Source of the DNA: Alphaproteobacteria bacterium
GTDB taxonomy: Bacteria > Pseudomonadota > Alphaproteobacteria > Rhizobiales > Xanthobacteraceae
DNA length: 64,000 nt
Assembly: GCA_037200445.1 (NCBI GenBank)
Contig: JBBCGH010000001.1
Location: forward strand, 5,771,851-5,835,850
Reading direction: 5' to 3'
Shown here: one piece after another, positions 8,702 through 17,106 of the stretch
Numbering within the stretch: position 1 is the first letter of the stretch
Layout of the letters: every line of letters starts with the position of its first letter
Translations under genes and position numbers: made by a program
Notes under the pieces: model-generated
What the model was told of the DNA's origin: nothing
The model's input: only the letters and a program-made list of their open reading frames with translations
Databases searched by the model: none

Positions 8702-10051
8702 CTAGGCCGGGCGCGGCATGCGCACAATCTCGTCCACCATGCGCGGCGCGGAACCCAGGTAGTTGGCGGGGTCACACAAGGCACGCAGACGATCCTCCGG
8801 CAGCGCCGCGGCGATCATCGGATTCGCCTTGAGCACCTCAAGCAGCGAGCGACCTTGCGCCAATGCCTCGCGGCACGCCTCGTACACAAGATCATGCGCT
8901 TGTTGGCGGCCAAGATGCGGCGCAAGGCCCATCATCACGGCTTCCGCGACGATCAACCCGCGCGATAGCTCGAGATTTGACCGCATTCGACTTTCGTCGA
9001 CCACCAGGCCCTCAAGCATGAATTTCGCCTGTGCGAGCGAGCCCGCGGTGAGGATGAAGCTTTCCGGGATCGCCATCCATTCGACGTGCCACGGCCCCGT
9101 GGCGCGCTCGAAATCCTGCACCATGGCGTCGAGCATGAGTGCGGCGTGCTGTCGCACTGCCTTCGCGTTCGCGAGCATGATCTCGGACGAGATCGGGTTG
9201 CGCTTCTGCGGCATGGTCGAGGACGCGCCGCGATGCGAGGCGAACGGCTCGAATGCCTCGCCGAGCTCGGTCATCATCATGAGCATGATGTCGAAGCCGA
9301 TCTTGCCGAGCGAGCCCGCGACGAGGCCGAGGAAGGCCACCGTCTCGGCGACCGCATCGCGCGCCACATGCCAGGTCACCGGCGGATCGCCGAGCCTCAG
9401 TTCGCGGGCGTATTCGCGCCGCACCTCGATGCCCTTGTCGGCGAGCGAGGCGAGCGTGCCGGCAGCGCCGCCGAGCTGCGCGACAAGCACGCGGGGTTTC
9501 AGTTCGCGCAGGCGCGCCGCATGGCGGTCCATCATCGAGAGCCAGATCGCGCACTTGTAGCCGAAAGTGATCGGCAGCGCCTGCTGCAGGTGGGTGCGGC
9601 CGGGCATCGCGGTGTCGCGATACTTGGCCGCCAGATTGGCGAGCGCGGCCGACACCGCCGCAAGATCGCGCTCGACGATCGCCAGCGCCGCGCGGATCTG
9701 CAGCACCGTGCCGGTATCCATGATGTCCTGCGTGGTCGCGCCCCAGTGCACGTAGCGGCCCGCCTCTCCGAGCCTGCCCGAGAGTTGCCGCACCAGACCC
9801 AGAATCGGATAGCCGACATTCTCGGCTTCGTGCTTAAGCGCATCGCGATCGAGCGCGACGGCGGGCGCGAGCTTTGCGATGGCATCGGCCGCCTCGCGCG
9901 GGATCACGCCGAGCCGCCCCTGCGCCACTGCGAGCGCAACCTCGGCCTCGACGTAACATTTCAGGAGATTCGCATCGGAGAACACCGCGCGCATCTCGGC
10001 GGTGCCGAACATGTCCTTGAAGATGTCGCTGTCGAGGACCGTGGAGGGCAT
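8702..10051 (-). CDS. fumarase/aspartase-superfamily lyase, PcaB (carboxymuconate cycloisomerase)-like
   Basis: A 449-residue, mostly helical lyase. The superfamily signature SSTMPQKRNPI is near residue 275, and the other two conserved regions are HWGATTQDIMDTG and GRTHLQQALPITFG. The closest recognisable types are 3-carboxy-cis,cis-muconate cycloisomerase (PcaB) and adenylosuccinate lyase; the context (tcuAB, PrpF-like isomerase, TRAP carrier) argues against purine synthesis and for addition/elimination on a carboxylated alkene. It starts 3 bases after the tcuB stop, so the two are co-translated. The actual substrate is an inference. Confidence 0.82.
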   Translation of the reverse strand: MPSTVLDSDIFKDMFGTAEMRAVFSDANLLKCYVEAEVALAVAQGRLGVIPREAADAIAKLAPAVALDRDALKHEAENVGYPILGLVRQLSGRLGEAGRYVHWGATTQDIMDTGTVLQIRAALAIVERDLAAVSAALANLAAKYRDTAMPGRTHLQQALPITFGYKCAIWLSMMDRHAARLRELKPRVLVAQLGGAAGTLASLADKGIEVRREYARELRLGDPPVTWHVARDAVAETVAFLGLVAGSLGKIGFDIMLMMMTELGEAFEPFASHRGASSTMPQKRNPISSEIMLANAKAVRQHAALMLDAMVQDFERATGPWHVEWMAIPESFILTAGSLAQAKFMLEGLVVDESRMRSNLELSRGLIVAEAVMMGLAPHLGRQQAHDLVYEACREALAQGRSLLEVLKANPMIAAALPEDRLRALCDPANYLGSAPRMVDEIVRMPRPA

Positions 10052-10054
10052 GGA

Positions 10055-11194
10055 TTAGCCTTCGGTAAAGGCGCGGTGCTCCAGCGCGTAACGGGTGAGC
10101 GCCGCGAAGCGATAGAGCCCGTGCACGAACTTGCCGTAGGGCAGCGTGATGAACAGCGCAAACACGACGCCGAGGTGCAGCGCGAGCAGGATCGGCATCG
10201 CGGCGGTGCTGCGCAGCACAAGCAAAAGGAGGCCCGTGAGACTCGTCGCGAACAGCATCGCGATGAAAGCGAAGTCCATGCCGAGCCGCGGCTCGTCGAC
10301 CATGACCGGATCGCGTCTTAGTTTCGCGATCATCAGCCCGAGCGGTCCGAAGATCAGCCCGATGCCGCCGAGCGTGCCGAGTACCACCGGCATATCCCAC
10401 CAGGGATACGGCGCCTCGCGCCCAAGCAGGTAATGCCAGAGCGTCGCCACGCAGGTCGCAGCGAAGCAGAGCAGGAAGCCATAGAACGTGAGGTGGTGGT
10501 AGAACGCCCGCCGGTCGTTCGGCCGTTCGTCGTGGTTGTAGCAGCCGATGCCGCCGCCATCGAGATAGCGCAACGTCGCGGCATCGCGCATCGCCTGCCA
10601 GAGCGAGCCGCCATTCACCGCAATGGGATCGCCGATATCGCGCCAGAACGCGCGCAGGCTCATCACGAGCGCCGCGATCGCATAGAGGAAAGCGAGCCCG
10701 AACAGCCAGGCCATCGCGGCGTGCGGCATCAGTTTGTAGAAAGCGCCCGGGCCGGTATGCGTGCCGAACAGCACGGATCGGTCGTCGTGCCATGCGGCGA
10801 ACCCGAGGATGAACGCCGCAACGCTGAGCGCCGCCACGATGCTGACCACCAGGCCATTGCGCGCAAACGTGGGGGCCACCGCTTGCGGCCACGCATAGGC
10901 CGCATAGGACTCGTTACGCAGCTGCGCGAGCACGCGCGGCACATTCACGTCGAACTCGTGCGGCGGCGAGAACTGGCAATCGACATAGCAGGCGCCGCAG
11001 CCGTGGCAGAGGTTCGCCAGATAATTGAGATCGCCATCCGGAAACGCGCGGCGCATTTCCATCGCAGGAAAGACGGCGCACAGCCCCTCGCAATAGCGGC
11101 ACGAGTTGCACACCGTCATCAGCCGGTCGGCCTCGGCGAGCAATGCCGTCGCGTGATGGCCCGGCCGCGCGCCCGCCTTTTCAGTTGCGAGCAT
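10055..11194 (-). CDS. tcuB: tricarballylate utilization protein TcuB (4Fe-4S, membrane b-type subunit)
   Basis: About 379 residues. The N-terminal third holds two cysteine clusters, CNSCRYCEGLC near residue 29 and CHGCGACYVDC near residue 64, which would bind two 4Fe-4S centres. The rest has about five to six hydrophobic segments with conserved histidines (FYHHLTFYGF, LWHYLLG, ALHLGVVFA) of the kind that bind haem or face quinone. In Salmonella TcuB passes electrons from FADH2 of TcuA to the quinone pool. The gene overlaps the end of tcuA by 14 bases and is followed by the lyase gene. Confidence 0.92.
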   Translation of the reverse strand: MLATEKAGARPGHHATALLAEADRLMTVCNSCRYCEGLCAVFPAMEMRRAFPDGDLNYLANLCHGCGACYVDCQFSPPHEFDVNVPRVLAQLRNESYAAYAWPQAVAPTFARNGLVVSIVAALSVAAFILGFAAWHDDRSVLFGTHTGPGAFYKLMPHAAMAWLFGLAFLYAIAALVMSLRAFWRDIGDPIAVNGGSLWQAMRDAATLRYLDGGGIGCYNHDERPNDRRAFYHHLTFYGFLLCFAATCVATLWHYLLGREAPYPWWDMPVVLGTLGGIGLIFGPLGLMIAKLRRDPVMVDEPRLGMDFAFIAMLFATSLTGLLLLVLRSTAAMPILLALHLGVVFALFITLPYGKFVHGLYRFAALTRYALEHRAFTEG

Positions 11195-12578
11195 TTTTTG
11201 CCGCCTCCGTTCCGGCGATGCGGCCGAACACGCTGCCGATGGTCATGCCCATGCCGGCCGCATAGCCGCGCCCGAGCACGTTGCCGGCCATGATCTCGCC
11301 CGCCGCGAACATGTTGGCGGACGGACGGCCGTCCTGCATCAACATGCGGGCTTGCCGGTTCACCCGAGTCGCCAGATACGTGAAGGTGATGCCGGGCCGC
11401 ACCGGGTAGGCATAGAACGGCGGCGTTTCGATGCGCCGTGCCCAGTGCGTCTTCTCGGGCTTGAGCCCCTGCGTGCGGCAATCGTCGAGGATCGTGTCGT
11501 CGAATGTGCCGGGCTGCACCGCGGCGTTGAAGCCGGCGACGGTGGCATCCAGCGCATCGGGATCGAGCGTGAGCTTGCCAGCGAGCTCGCGGATCGTCGG
11601 CGCACCGATCGGCGGATAGAGCGTCGGCATGAACATCGTCACCACCGAGGAATCGAACAGGATGTAGGCGATCTGGTCCGGCTGCTGTGCGACCAGCCGT
11701 CCCCAGATGGCGTAGCGCTTCGGCCAGATGTCCTCGCCCTCGTCGTAGAAGCGCTGGGCATGCTTGTTCACCACGATGCCGAAGATCACGCTGTCGTGGC
11801 GCGTGATGATGCCGCCGTCGAATTTCGGCGCGCGCGCATCGATCGCGACGCAATGGCACTGCGTGGGATCGCCGATCTCCTGCACGCCGCGGTCGATCAG
11901 CATTTTCAGCACCGTGCCGCGGTTGTTCGGCGTGCCGCGGATCAGGAAATTGTCCGCCGCCGGCCCCCAGTATTGCTTGAGCCACTCGATGTTCGACTCG
12001 AAGCCGCCGCAGGCTGCGGCCAGTGTGGCGGCGCGCACCGTGTGGCGCGTCTCGCCCTGCTGCACCGTCGCGGAGAGGAACATGCCGTTGTCGATCTCGA
12101 GGTCGACGATCTCCGCCTCGTAGGCGATCTCGATGCCGAGCGCTTCGGCGGTGAGGTAGAGCGCGTTGAGCATCGAGCGCCCACCGCCGAGGAAGAACGA
12201 GTTGGTGCGCCCCAGGCTCAAGGTGCCGCCGAGCGAGGGCTGGTAGCGCACGCCCTGCTGCGGCAGCCAGTCGAGGATTGCTTTCGACTCGGCAATCATG
12301 TGGCGGGCGAGCGCCTCGTCGGTATTGCCCTGCGTGACCGCGAGCAGATCCTTGAAGAACTCCTCCTCGGGGTAAGGCCCGCTCAAGGTCGCGGTCGCGG
12401 CGTCGTGCGCGCAGCGGATGTTGCGCGTGTGGCGCGTGTTGCCGCCGCGGTAGAATTTCGAGGCCATCTCGCAGACCAGCACGCTCGCGCCCGCACGCCG
12501 CGCCGCGATCGCGGCACACAGCGCCGCGTTGCCGCCGCCCGCCACCAGCACATCGTATTTGCGCGACAGATCCGCCAT
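11181..12578 (-). CDS. tcuA: FAD-dependent tricarballylate dehydrogenase TcuA
   Basis: A 465-residue flavoprotein of the fumarate reductase/succinate dehydrogenase family. The FAD-binding beta-alpha-beta motif VAGGGNAALCAA opens the protein; family blocks include SKFYRGGNTRHTRNIRCAH, TLAAACGGFESN and the C-terminal FAD segment FAAGEIMAGNVLGRGYAAG. TcuA oxidises tricarballylate to cis-aconitate. First gene of the operon. Start taken at ATG 12578, placing the Rossmann strand right after the N-terminus; a TTG 12 codons upstream is less likely. No TcuR-type regulator is adjacent. Confidence 0.92.
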   Translation of the reverse strand: MADLSRKYDVLVAGGGNAALCAAIAARRAGASVLVCEMASKFYRGGNTRHTRNIRCAHDAATATLSGPYPEEEFFKDLLAVTQGNTDEALARHMIAESKAILDWLPQQGVRYQPSLGGTLSLGRTNSFFLGGGRSMLNALYLTAEALGIEIAYEAEIVDLEIDNGMFLSATVQQGETRHTVRAATLAAACGGFESNIEWLKQYWGPAADNFLIRGTPNNRGTVLKMLIDRGVQEIGDPTQCHCVAIDARAPKFDGGIITRHDSVIFGIVVNKHAQRFYDEGEDIWPKRYAIWGRLVAQQPDQIAYILFDSSVVTMFMPTLYPPIGAPTIRELAGKLTLDPDALDATVAGFNAAVQPGTFDDTILDDCRTQGLKPEKTHWARRIETPPFYAYPVRPGITFTYLATRVNRQARMLMQDGRPSANMFAAGEIMAGNVLGRGYAAGMGMTIGSVFGRIAGTEAAKNARN

Positions 12579-12773
12579 GAACGGCACAATTGCCGCCAAT
12601 GGCGGTCCGGTCAATGTCGCGTCAGTCGCCGCAGCAATGCATCAGTGATTGCCAGTGCCGAGATCGTCGGAATACCCGGCTGCCAGGCGCGGCCATTGCG
12701 GGATGGGACGCCCGTCGTTGCGCATGTTCAGCTTGCCCTTGCGCGGTTGCGGCCAGCCGGCCGGCGAGTCCTC

Positions 12774-13391
12774 TCACGTCTCCTGCCGTCCGTAGACGGT
12801 CAGGTCGAGCAGCCGGTAGCTGTTGTCCATCGCCTCGACGCCGCGCCGCGTCGTCCAGTAGGTCTCGAAGACCTTCGATCCCTGCCGCAGGTAGCAGACG
12901 ATGTGCATCATGCCGATCTTGCGGCCGACCAACAGTTTCTCAAGTGACTCCGGCGGGGCCGCGTACCACGGCATCTCCCAGCCCATGAAGCCGTGATAGC
13001 GCGCGCTCTCCGCGTAGGGGCCCTGGGCGAACACCGCGAAGGTGGCGTCGCGCGAATGAATGTAGGAGAGTTCGCACACCTGTGAGGTCACCCAGGTACA
13101 GCCCTCGCACTGCTCGGGCGCGGGATGGCCGGCGTGCCACATGAAGCAGTAGGCGATGAGCATCCGCCGACCCTCGAACGCATCGAGCAACGTCACCGGT
13201 CCGCGTGCGCCGATCAGCCGTGTGGCGCCATCGACCTCGACCATGGGCAGCCGTCGGCGCGCGGCCGCAATCGCATCGCCTTCTCGGGTGTGGGCTTTCT
13301 CGCGCAGGCGCAGCGCGTCGAGCTCTGTCTGGAACGAGCCCCGATCGACCACGGCCGGTGCGCCGCGTTCTTTCATGTCGTGTTGCGTCAT
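12774..13391 (-). CDS. DUF899 thioredoxin-fold family protein
   Basis: 205 residues, recognisable as a DUF899 protein: LREKAHTREGDAIAAARRRLPMVEVD, then LIAYCFMWHAGHPAPEQCEGCTWVTSQV with a CxxC-like cysteine pair, and a C-terminal WWTTRRG-like block (ETYWTTRRGVEAMDNSYRLLDLTVYGR). Its function is not established; a redox role is suggested by the fold. It is the third gene of an ArsR-AHSA1-DUF899 operon, a grouping seen in many proteobacteria. The 195 bases between it and tcuA hold nothing I recognise. Confidence 0.85.
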   Translation of the reverse strand: MTQHDMKERGAPAVVDRGSFQTELDALRLREKAHTREGDAIAAARRRLPMVEVDGATRLIGARGPVTLLDAFEGRRMLIAYCFMWHAGHPAPEQCEGCTWVTSQVCELSYIHSRDATFAVFAQGPYAESARYHGFMGWEMPWYAAPPESLEKLLVGRKIGMMHIVCYLRQGSKVFETYWTTRRGVEAMDNSYRLLDLTVYGRQET

Positions 13392-13421
13392 CGCACTTCT
13401 CCCTTGTTTGGTTTGACGCCG

Positions 13422-13961
13422 TCAGGCGGGGAGCCGCCGGTCGTAGTCCTGCTTCAGGCGGCTCCAGCCATCCCAGAAGGGCTCCGGCTCCTTGCCGCCG
13501 ATGCGCGCGACCAGCACGTCGAGATGCATGTGCCAGCCGGCGCTGACGTTGAGCAGGCTGGAGCGATCCGGCACGCGGCGATGGATGAGAGTGAGCAACA
13601 CATTCTTTCCCTGTTCTTTGAGTTCGAACGTGACTTCGCCACGTTCACCCTCGCCCCAGGTGAAGACAAGCTTGTGCGGTGGATCGACGGCAACGATATG
13701 GCTCTTCATGCGATGCTCTTCGCCAAAGCCTTCGGGACGGCGGCACGGAGGATCGTTCAGCTCTCCGTTACGCCACACGAGCTCGAACGCCGCGCCGGGC
13801 TTCAACTCCATCTCGCCTGACGCGAGCCACTTGCGGCGCAGCGCGCCTTCCGTGAGATAGGCCCAGACGCGCCCGACCGGCCCGGGGAGAATGCGCTCGA
13901 TCTTCAGCGTGGCGGGCTCGATCAGTGCGCCATAGGCGCCGGGTGCTACGCGTTCGTTCAT
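13422..13961 (-). CDS. SRPBCC/AHSA1 (START-like) domain protein
   Basis: A 179-residue single-domain protein with the AHSA1 pattern: LKIERILPGPVGRVWAYLTE at the front, LRRKWLASGEMELKPGAAFELVW in the middle and LVFTWGE...VTFELKEQGKNVLLTLIHR. The helix-grip fold forms a hydrophobic cavity; ligands are unknown. Start at ATG 13961, which overlaps the arsR stop (ATGA) and is preceded by GGAGAGG. Coupled translation with the ArsR regulator implies joint control. Confidence 0.88.
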   Translation of the reverse strand: MNERVAPGAYGALIEPATLKIERILPGPVGRVWAYLTEGALRRKWLASGEMELKPGAAFELVWRNGELNDPPCRRPEGFGEEHRMKSHIVAVDPPHKLVFTWGEGERGEVTFELKEQGKNVLLTLIHRRVPDRSSLLNVSAGWHMHLDVLVARIGGKEPEPFWDGWSRLKQDYDRRLPA

Positions 13962-14320
13962 TGGTCCTCTCCTTTTTCTGGTCTGGCGGATTGGTCTTCC
14001 GCGCGCAGGAGCCGCTCGAGCGCGTCGAGACGGCCGGTCCAGAACCGTTCGTAGAAGGCGAGCCACGCATGCGCGCTCGCGAGCGGTCCGGGTTCGAGGC
14101 GGCAGTGATGCGTGCGGCCGCGCACCTCGCGGCGGATCAGCCCCGCGCTTTCCAGCGCCTTGATGTGCTTCGAGGCCGCCGCGAGCGACATCGCGAACGG
14201 CTCGGCGAGTTGGCTGACCGTTCGTTCGCCGCCGGCAAGCTCGTGCAGCATCCGCCGGCGCGTGGGGTCGCCCAAGGCGTGGAAGACGTGATCGAGCTGC
14301 GGTGTCAGTAATTCAACCAT
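13958..14320 (-). CDS. ArsR/SmtB-family transcriptional regulator
   Basis: 120 residues with the winged-helix pattern LGDPTRRRMLHELAGGERTVSQLAEPFAMSLAAASKHIKALESAGLI. No metal-binding CxC motif is seen, so it belongs to the non-metal ArsR branch often paired with AHSA1 proteins. Two near-identical 18-bp palindromic repeats upstream, one covering its own start codon, look like its operators, implying negative autoregulation of the three-gene operon. Confidence 0.9.
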   Translation of the reverse strand: MVELLTPQLDHVFHALGDPTRRRMLHELAGGERTVSQLAEPFAMSLAAASKHIKALESAGLIRREVRGRTHHCRLEPGPLASAHAWLAFYERFWTGRLDALERLLRAEDQSARPEKGEDQ

Positions 14321-14369
14321 ATGGTTTAATATAGGGAGCAGCGCCGAAAAGTCAACCGATTGGTTTAAT
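14313..14369 (-). promoter_or_regulatory. Twin operator repeats in front of the arsR operon
   Basis: TCAACCATATGGTTTAAT at 14313-14330 and TCAACCGATTGGTTTAAT at 14352-14369 match at all but two of 18 positions. Each has a palindromic core AACC-N4-GGTT, and the centres are 39 bp apart (close to four helical turns). The first overlaps the arsR start codon. This is the expected look of sites for a dimeric winged-helix repressor. Confidence 0.7.
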
Positions 14370-14433
14370 CATGAAGCGGGTCACGGTATTCTTTCAATAT
14401 AATTCAATGAGATAGAGAAGAGGACACATGCGG

Positions 14434-14510
<77 letters not shown>

Positions 14511-14647
14511 GTTCCGGCTTCATGTATCGCAGGCCGGGAGGGGCGGCAAATCCGAAAGGTCGCGCCAACGTGATCCTTCTGCGTAACGGCGTCGATATAC
14601 CCTCCGCAAGAGCGATGCGCCTCGTGAGAAATCCGCGAGAAGCCGAC

Positions 14648-15007
14648 ATGTGCCGCGTGGTCCTGGCGATAATTTTATTGGCAGCCTTCGGAGGCGTTGA
14701 GGCATCCGCCTGCGCGTTCACGCCGTTCCGCTTTGCCGCCTACGGCCAGGATACCTGGACCGACATGCAGGCGACGAGCGGGAAACCCTGCAGCATCCCC
14801 ATAAGCACGGGAGGGCGGCATTCGTTTTCCGCAATCGTCATCGGCACGCAGGCGCGCAACGGCACCGCGCGTGCGAACGCAACAAGTGTGACCTATCAGT
14901 CCAGGCCCGGCTACCGTGGCGCGGACGCGTTCGTGTTCACGATGACCGGGAGAGACGCGAGCGGGTCAGGCCGATCGAGCATTGCGGTGAGTGTCACGGT
15001 TCAATAG
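14648..15007 (+). CDS. Small secreted protein, Ig/cadherin-like fold, function unknown
   Basis: A product of about 119 residues beginning MCRVVLAIILLAAFGGVEASA, a clear signal peptide. The mature part is short and rich in Ser, Thr and Gly and ends in an alternating strand pattern (SVTYQSRPGYRGADAFVFTM...IAVSVTVQ) reminiscent of bacterial Ig-like or cadherin-like repeats. I do not recognise a specific family. The frame is open further upstream (to 14522), but the signal peptide fixes the start at 14648 or at the ATG at 14615. It stands alone between the tRNA and a convergent PLP-enzyme gene. Confidence 0.6.
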   Translation: MCRVVLAIILLAAFGGVEASACAFTPFRFAAYGQDTWTDMQATSGKPCSIPISTGGRHSFSAIVIGTQARNGTARANATSVTYQSRPGYRGADAFVFTMTGRDASGSGRSSIAVSVTVQ

Positions 15008-15019
15008 CGTCACGCGATC

Positions 15020-16087
15020 TCACTCTGGTTCGAGATCGCGCTCGGTGATGACGACGAGCACACGGCTGTCGCGTCCCAAACCGAAGTTTCTTCCGACATT
15101 GCTTTCGAGCGCGCGACGGAGTCCCGCAAAGCCCGCGGCGCCGGACGGCGTCGTGGCGGGGCCATGTCCTTCACGGAGGATGCGCGGCGCCTCCAACAGT
15201 TCAGCTTCCGAAACCGTCACGACCGGCGTGCCGTACCGGCGCAAGATGTCCATGGCGGGCGCGCTCGCTTCGCCGCAGGAGAGCATCTCGGCAGCGGTGT
15301 GGAGGTCGCCCGGAATGCGCACCACCCGGCCATGCGCGAAGGCCGTCGTAACGCACGCGCATTTTTCCGGCTCGACGACGACAATCTCTGCCGGCGGTGC
15401 CATCCAGTCCTTCAAGCCTTCGGCCATCGCGGCTGCGAGACCGCCGACACCCGCTTGCACAAAGACATGCGTCGCAGGCCGATGGCCCGCCGCATCTGAC
15501 TGCCGGCGAACTTCGGCGGCGATGACGCCGTAACCTGTCATGACATCGCCGACGACGGAATCATCCGGACTGTCCGTCGTGTCCGCCACGAGAGTGCCTG
15601 CGCCCGCATGTGCTGCGGCTGCCGCCGCGTCCACGGCATTATCGTAGGTGCCCTGCACCCACACGATCTCGCCGCCTTGCCGTTCGATGCGGCCTGCGCG
15701 GAGCGCCGGCACGCCGCTGTGCAGGAAAATGCGGGCCGAGGTTCCGGCAAATCTGGCAGCGGCCGCGACGGCCAATCCATGATTGCCGTCGCTGGCGCAG
15801 ATCAACGCCGGGAGATCGCGCGGGCGCGCCGCGATCAGGCCGCCGACGTCCATCTCCTTCAGACGGGCGAGCGCGCGCAGGCCCGCATAAGTCCCGCCCA
15901 GCGACTTGAAGCTGCCGAGCACGCGCCGGCCCTCGTTCTTGGCCAGCAGTTGGCCGATGCCGAGCTGCGCCGCGAGCGCGCCCAGATCGAGGAGCGGCGT
16001 GGGCGCATATTCGGGAGACAGTCGGAGCAGGTCTACCGCCGCCGCCTTGGCACGGCGGAGAAAATCCGAAGCGTTCATGCTAGCCAT
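15020..16087 (-). CDS. PLP-dependent lyase, diaminopropionate ammonia-lyase-like
   Basis: A 355-residue fold-type II PLP enzyme. The Schiff-base lysine is in GSFKSLGG near residue 57, the substrate-loop motif CASDGNHG near residue 97 and a glycine-rich phosphate loop QAGVGGLAAA near residue 212. The pairing of FKSLGG with SDGNHG and GDVMTGYG is typical of 2,3-diaminopropionate ammonia-lyase (DpaL), which makes pyruvate and ammonia. A related serine/threonine dehydratase activity is possible. ATG 16087 and ATG 16078 are both possible starts. Divergent, with 36 bases between, from an aldo/keto reductase. Confidence 0.78.
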   Translation of the reverse strand: MASMNASDFLRRAKAAAVDLLRLSPEYAPTPLLDLGALAAQLGIGQLLAKNEGRRVLGSFKSLGGTYAGLRALARLKEMDVGGLIAARPRDLPALICASDGNHGLAVAAAARFAGTSARIFLHSGVPALRAGRIERQGGEIVWVQGTYDNAVDAAAAAAHAGAGTLVADTTDSPDDSVVGDVMTGYGVIAAEVRRQSDAAGHRPATHVFVQAGVGGLAAAMAEGLKDWMAPPAEIVVVEPEKCACVTTAFAHGRVVRIPGDLHTAAEMLSCGEASAPAMDILRRYGTPVVTVSEAELLEAPRILREGHGPATTPSGAAGFAGLRRALESNVGRNFGLGRDSRVLVVITERDLEPE

Positions 16088-16123
16088 TGCGTGTCCAGGT
16101 CGGTATCGCAACAGAAGACCTAA

Positions 16124-16948
16124 ATGATGCACACACGCCCGATTCCTTCCAGCGGCGAACAGTTACCGGTGATCGGCTGCGGCACCTACCGCGGATTCGA
16201 CGTGAAGCCGGATCGCGGCGCCTATCAGCGGCTTTCGCACGTCCTCGACGCCTTGTTCGCGGCCGGCGGCGCGGTGATCGACAGCTCGCCGATGTACGGC
16301 AGGGCCGAGGCTGTCACGGGCGATCTGCTTGCGCAATCGAACGCGCACGCGAAGGCATTCATCGCCACCAAGGTGTGGACGCGCGGGCGCGACGCCGGCA
16401 TCGCACAAATGGAAGATTCGTTCAGGCTGCTCAAGACCGCGCGGATCGACCTGATGCAGATTCACAATCTGGTCGACTGGCGGACGCATCTGTCGACGCT
16501 GCGCGCATGGAAAGAAGCCGGCCGCATCCGCTACCTCGGCATCACGCACTATACATCGAGTGCCTTCGCCGACCTCGAGGCGGTCATGCGCGCGGAGCCG
16601 CTCGATTTCGTACAGCTCAATTATTCGGCGATGGATCGCGCGGCGGAGCGCCGCCTGCTGCCCCTTGCGGCGGAGCGCGGCATTGCGGTGCTGGTGAATT
16701 ATCCACTAGCGAGCGGCTCGGCTCCGCGTGCGGTGAGCGGGCGCCCGCTCCCCGCCTTCGCTACGGAGATCGATTGCACGAGCTGGCCGCAGCTCCTGCT
16801 CAAGTTCGTCGTCAGTCATCCGGCGATCACCTGCGCCATTCCGGGAACCGGTAATCCCGCGCACATGGCCGACAATGCACGCGCCGGCACCGGACGGATG
16901 CCCGACGAGGCGATGCGGGCGCGGATCGCTGCCGCCTGCGACGGGTGA
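16124..16948 (+). CDS. aldo/keto reductase
   Basis: A 274-residue TIM-barrel oxidoreductase. The catalytic tetrad is visible: Asp and Tyr in DSSPMYGRAE (near residues 53-58), Lys in FIATKVWT (near 83) and His in MQIHNLVDW (near 114). The C-terminal CAIPGTGNPAHMADN resembles the cofactor-phosphate region. It reduces aldehydes or ketones with NADPH; no substrate can be named. It is shorter than the usual 300-330 residues. Nothing in the neighbourhood fixes its role. Confidence 0.88.
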   Translation: MMHTRPIPSSGEQLPVIGCGTYRGFDVKPDRGAYQRLSHVLDALFAAGGAVIDSSPMYGRAEAVTGDLLAQSNAHAKAFIATKVWTRGRDAGIAQMEDSFRLLKTARIDLMQIHNLVDWRTHLSTLRAWKEAGRIRYLGITHYTSSAFADLEAVMRAEPLDFVQLNYSAMDRAAERRLLPLAAERGIAVLVNYPLASGSAPRAVSGRPLPAFATEIDCTSWPQLLLKFVVSHPAITCAIPGTGNPAHMADNARAGTGRMPDEAMRARIAAACDG

Positions 16949-17106
16949 GGATCGGCGCGCCTGCTCGAGCCTGAAGCCGCAAGCCAAAGAGCGCCAAGGC
17001 TGATCACAGCCCTCTCGGCCTCTTGCGAAGCCTTGACACTCGCGCGGCGCGGGCGCGATGGTTCGTCAACTATTGCTTTAAAATATCAACGTGCCGGGAG
17101 GAAACC

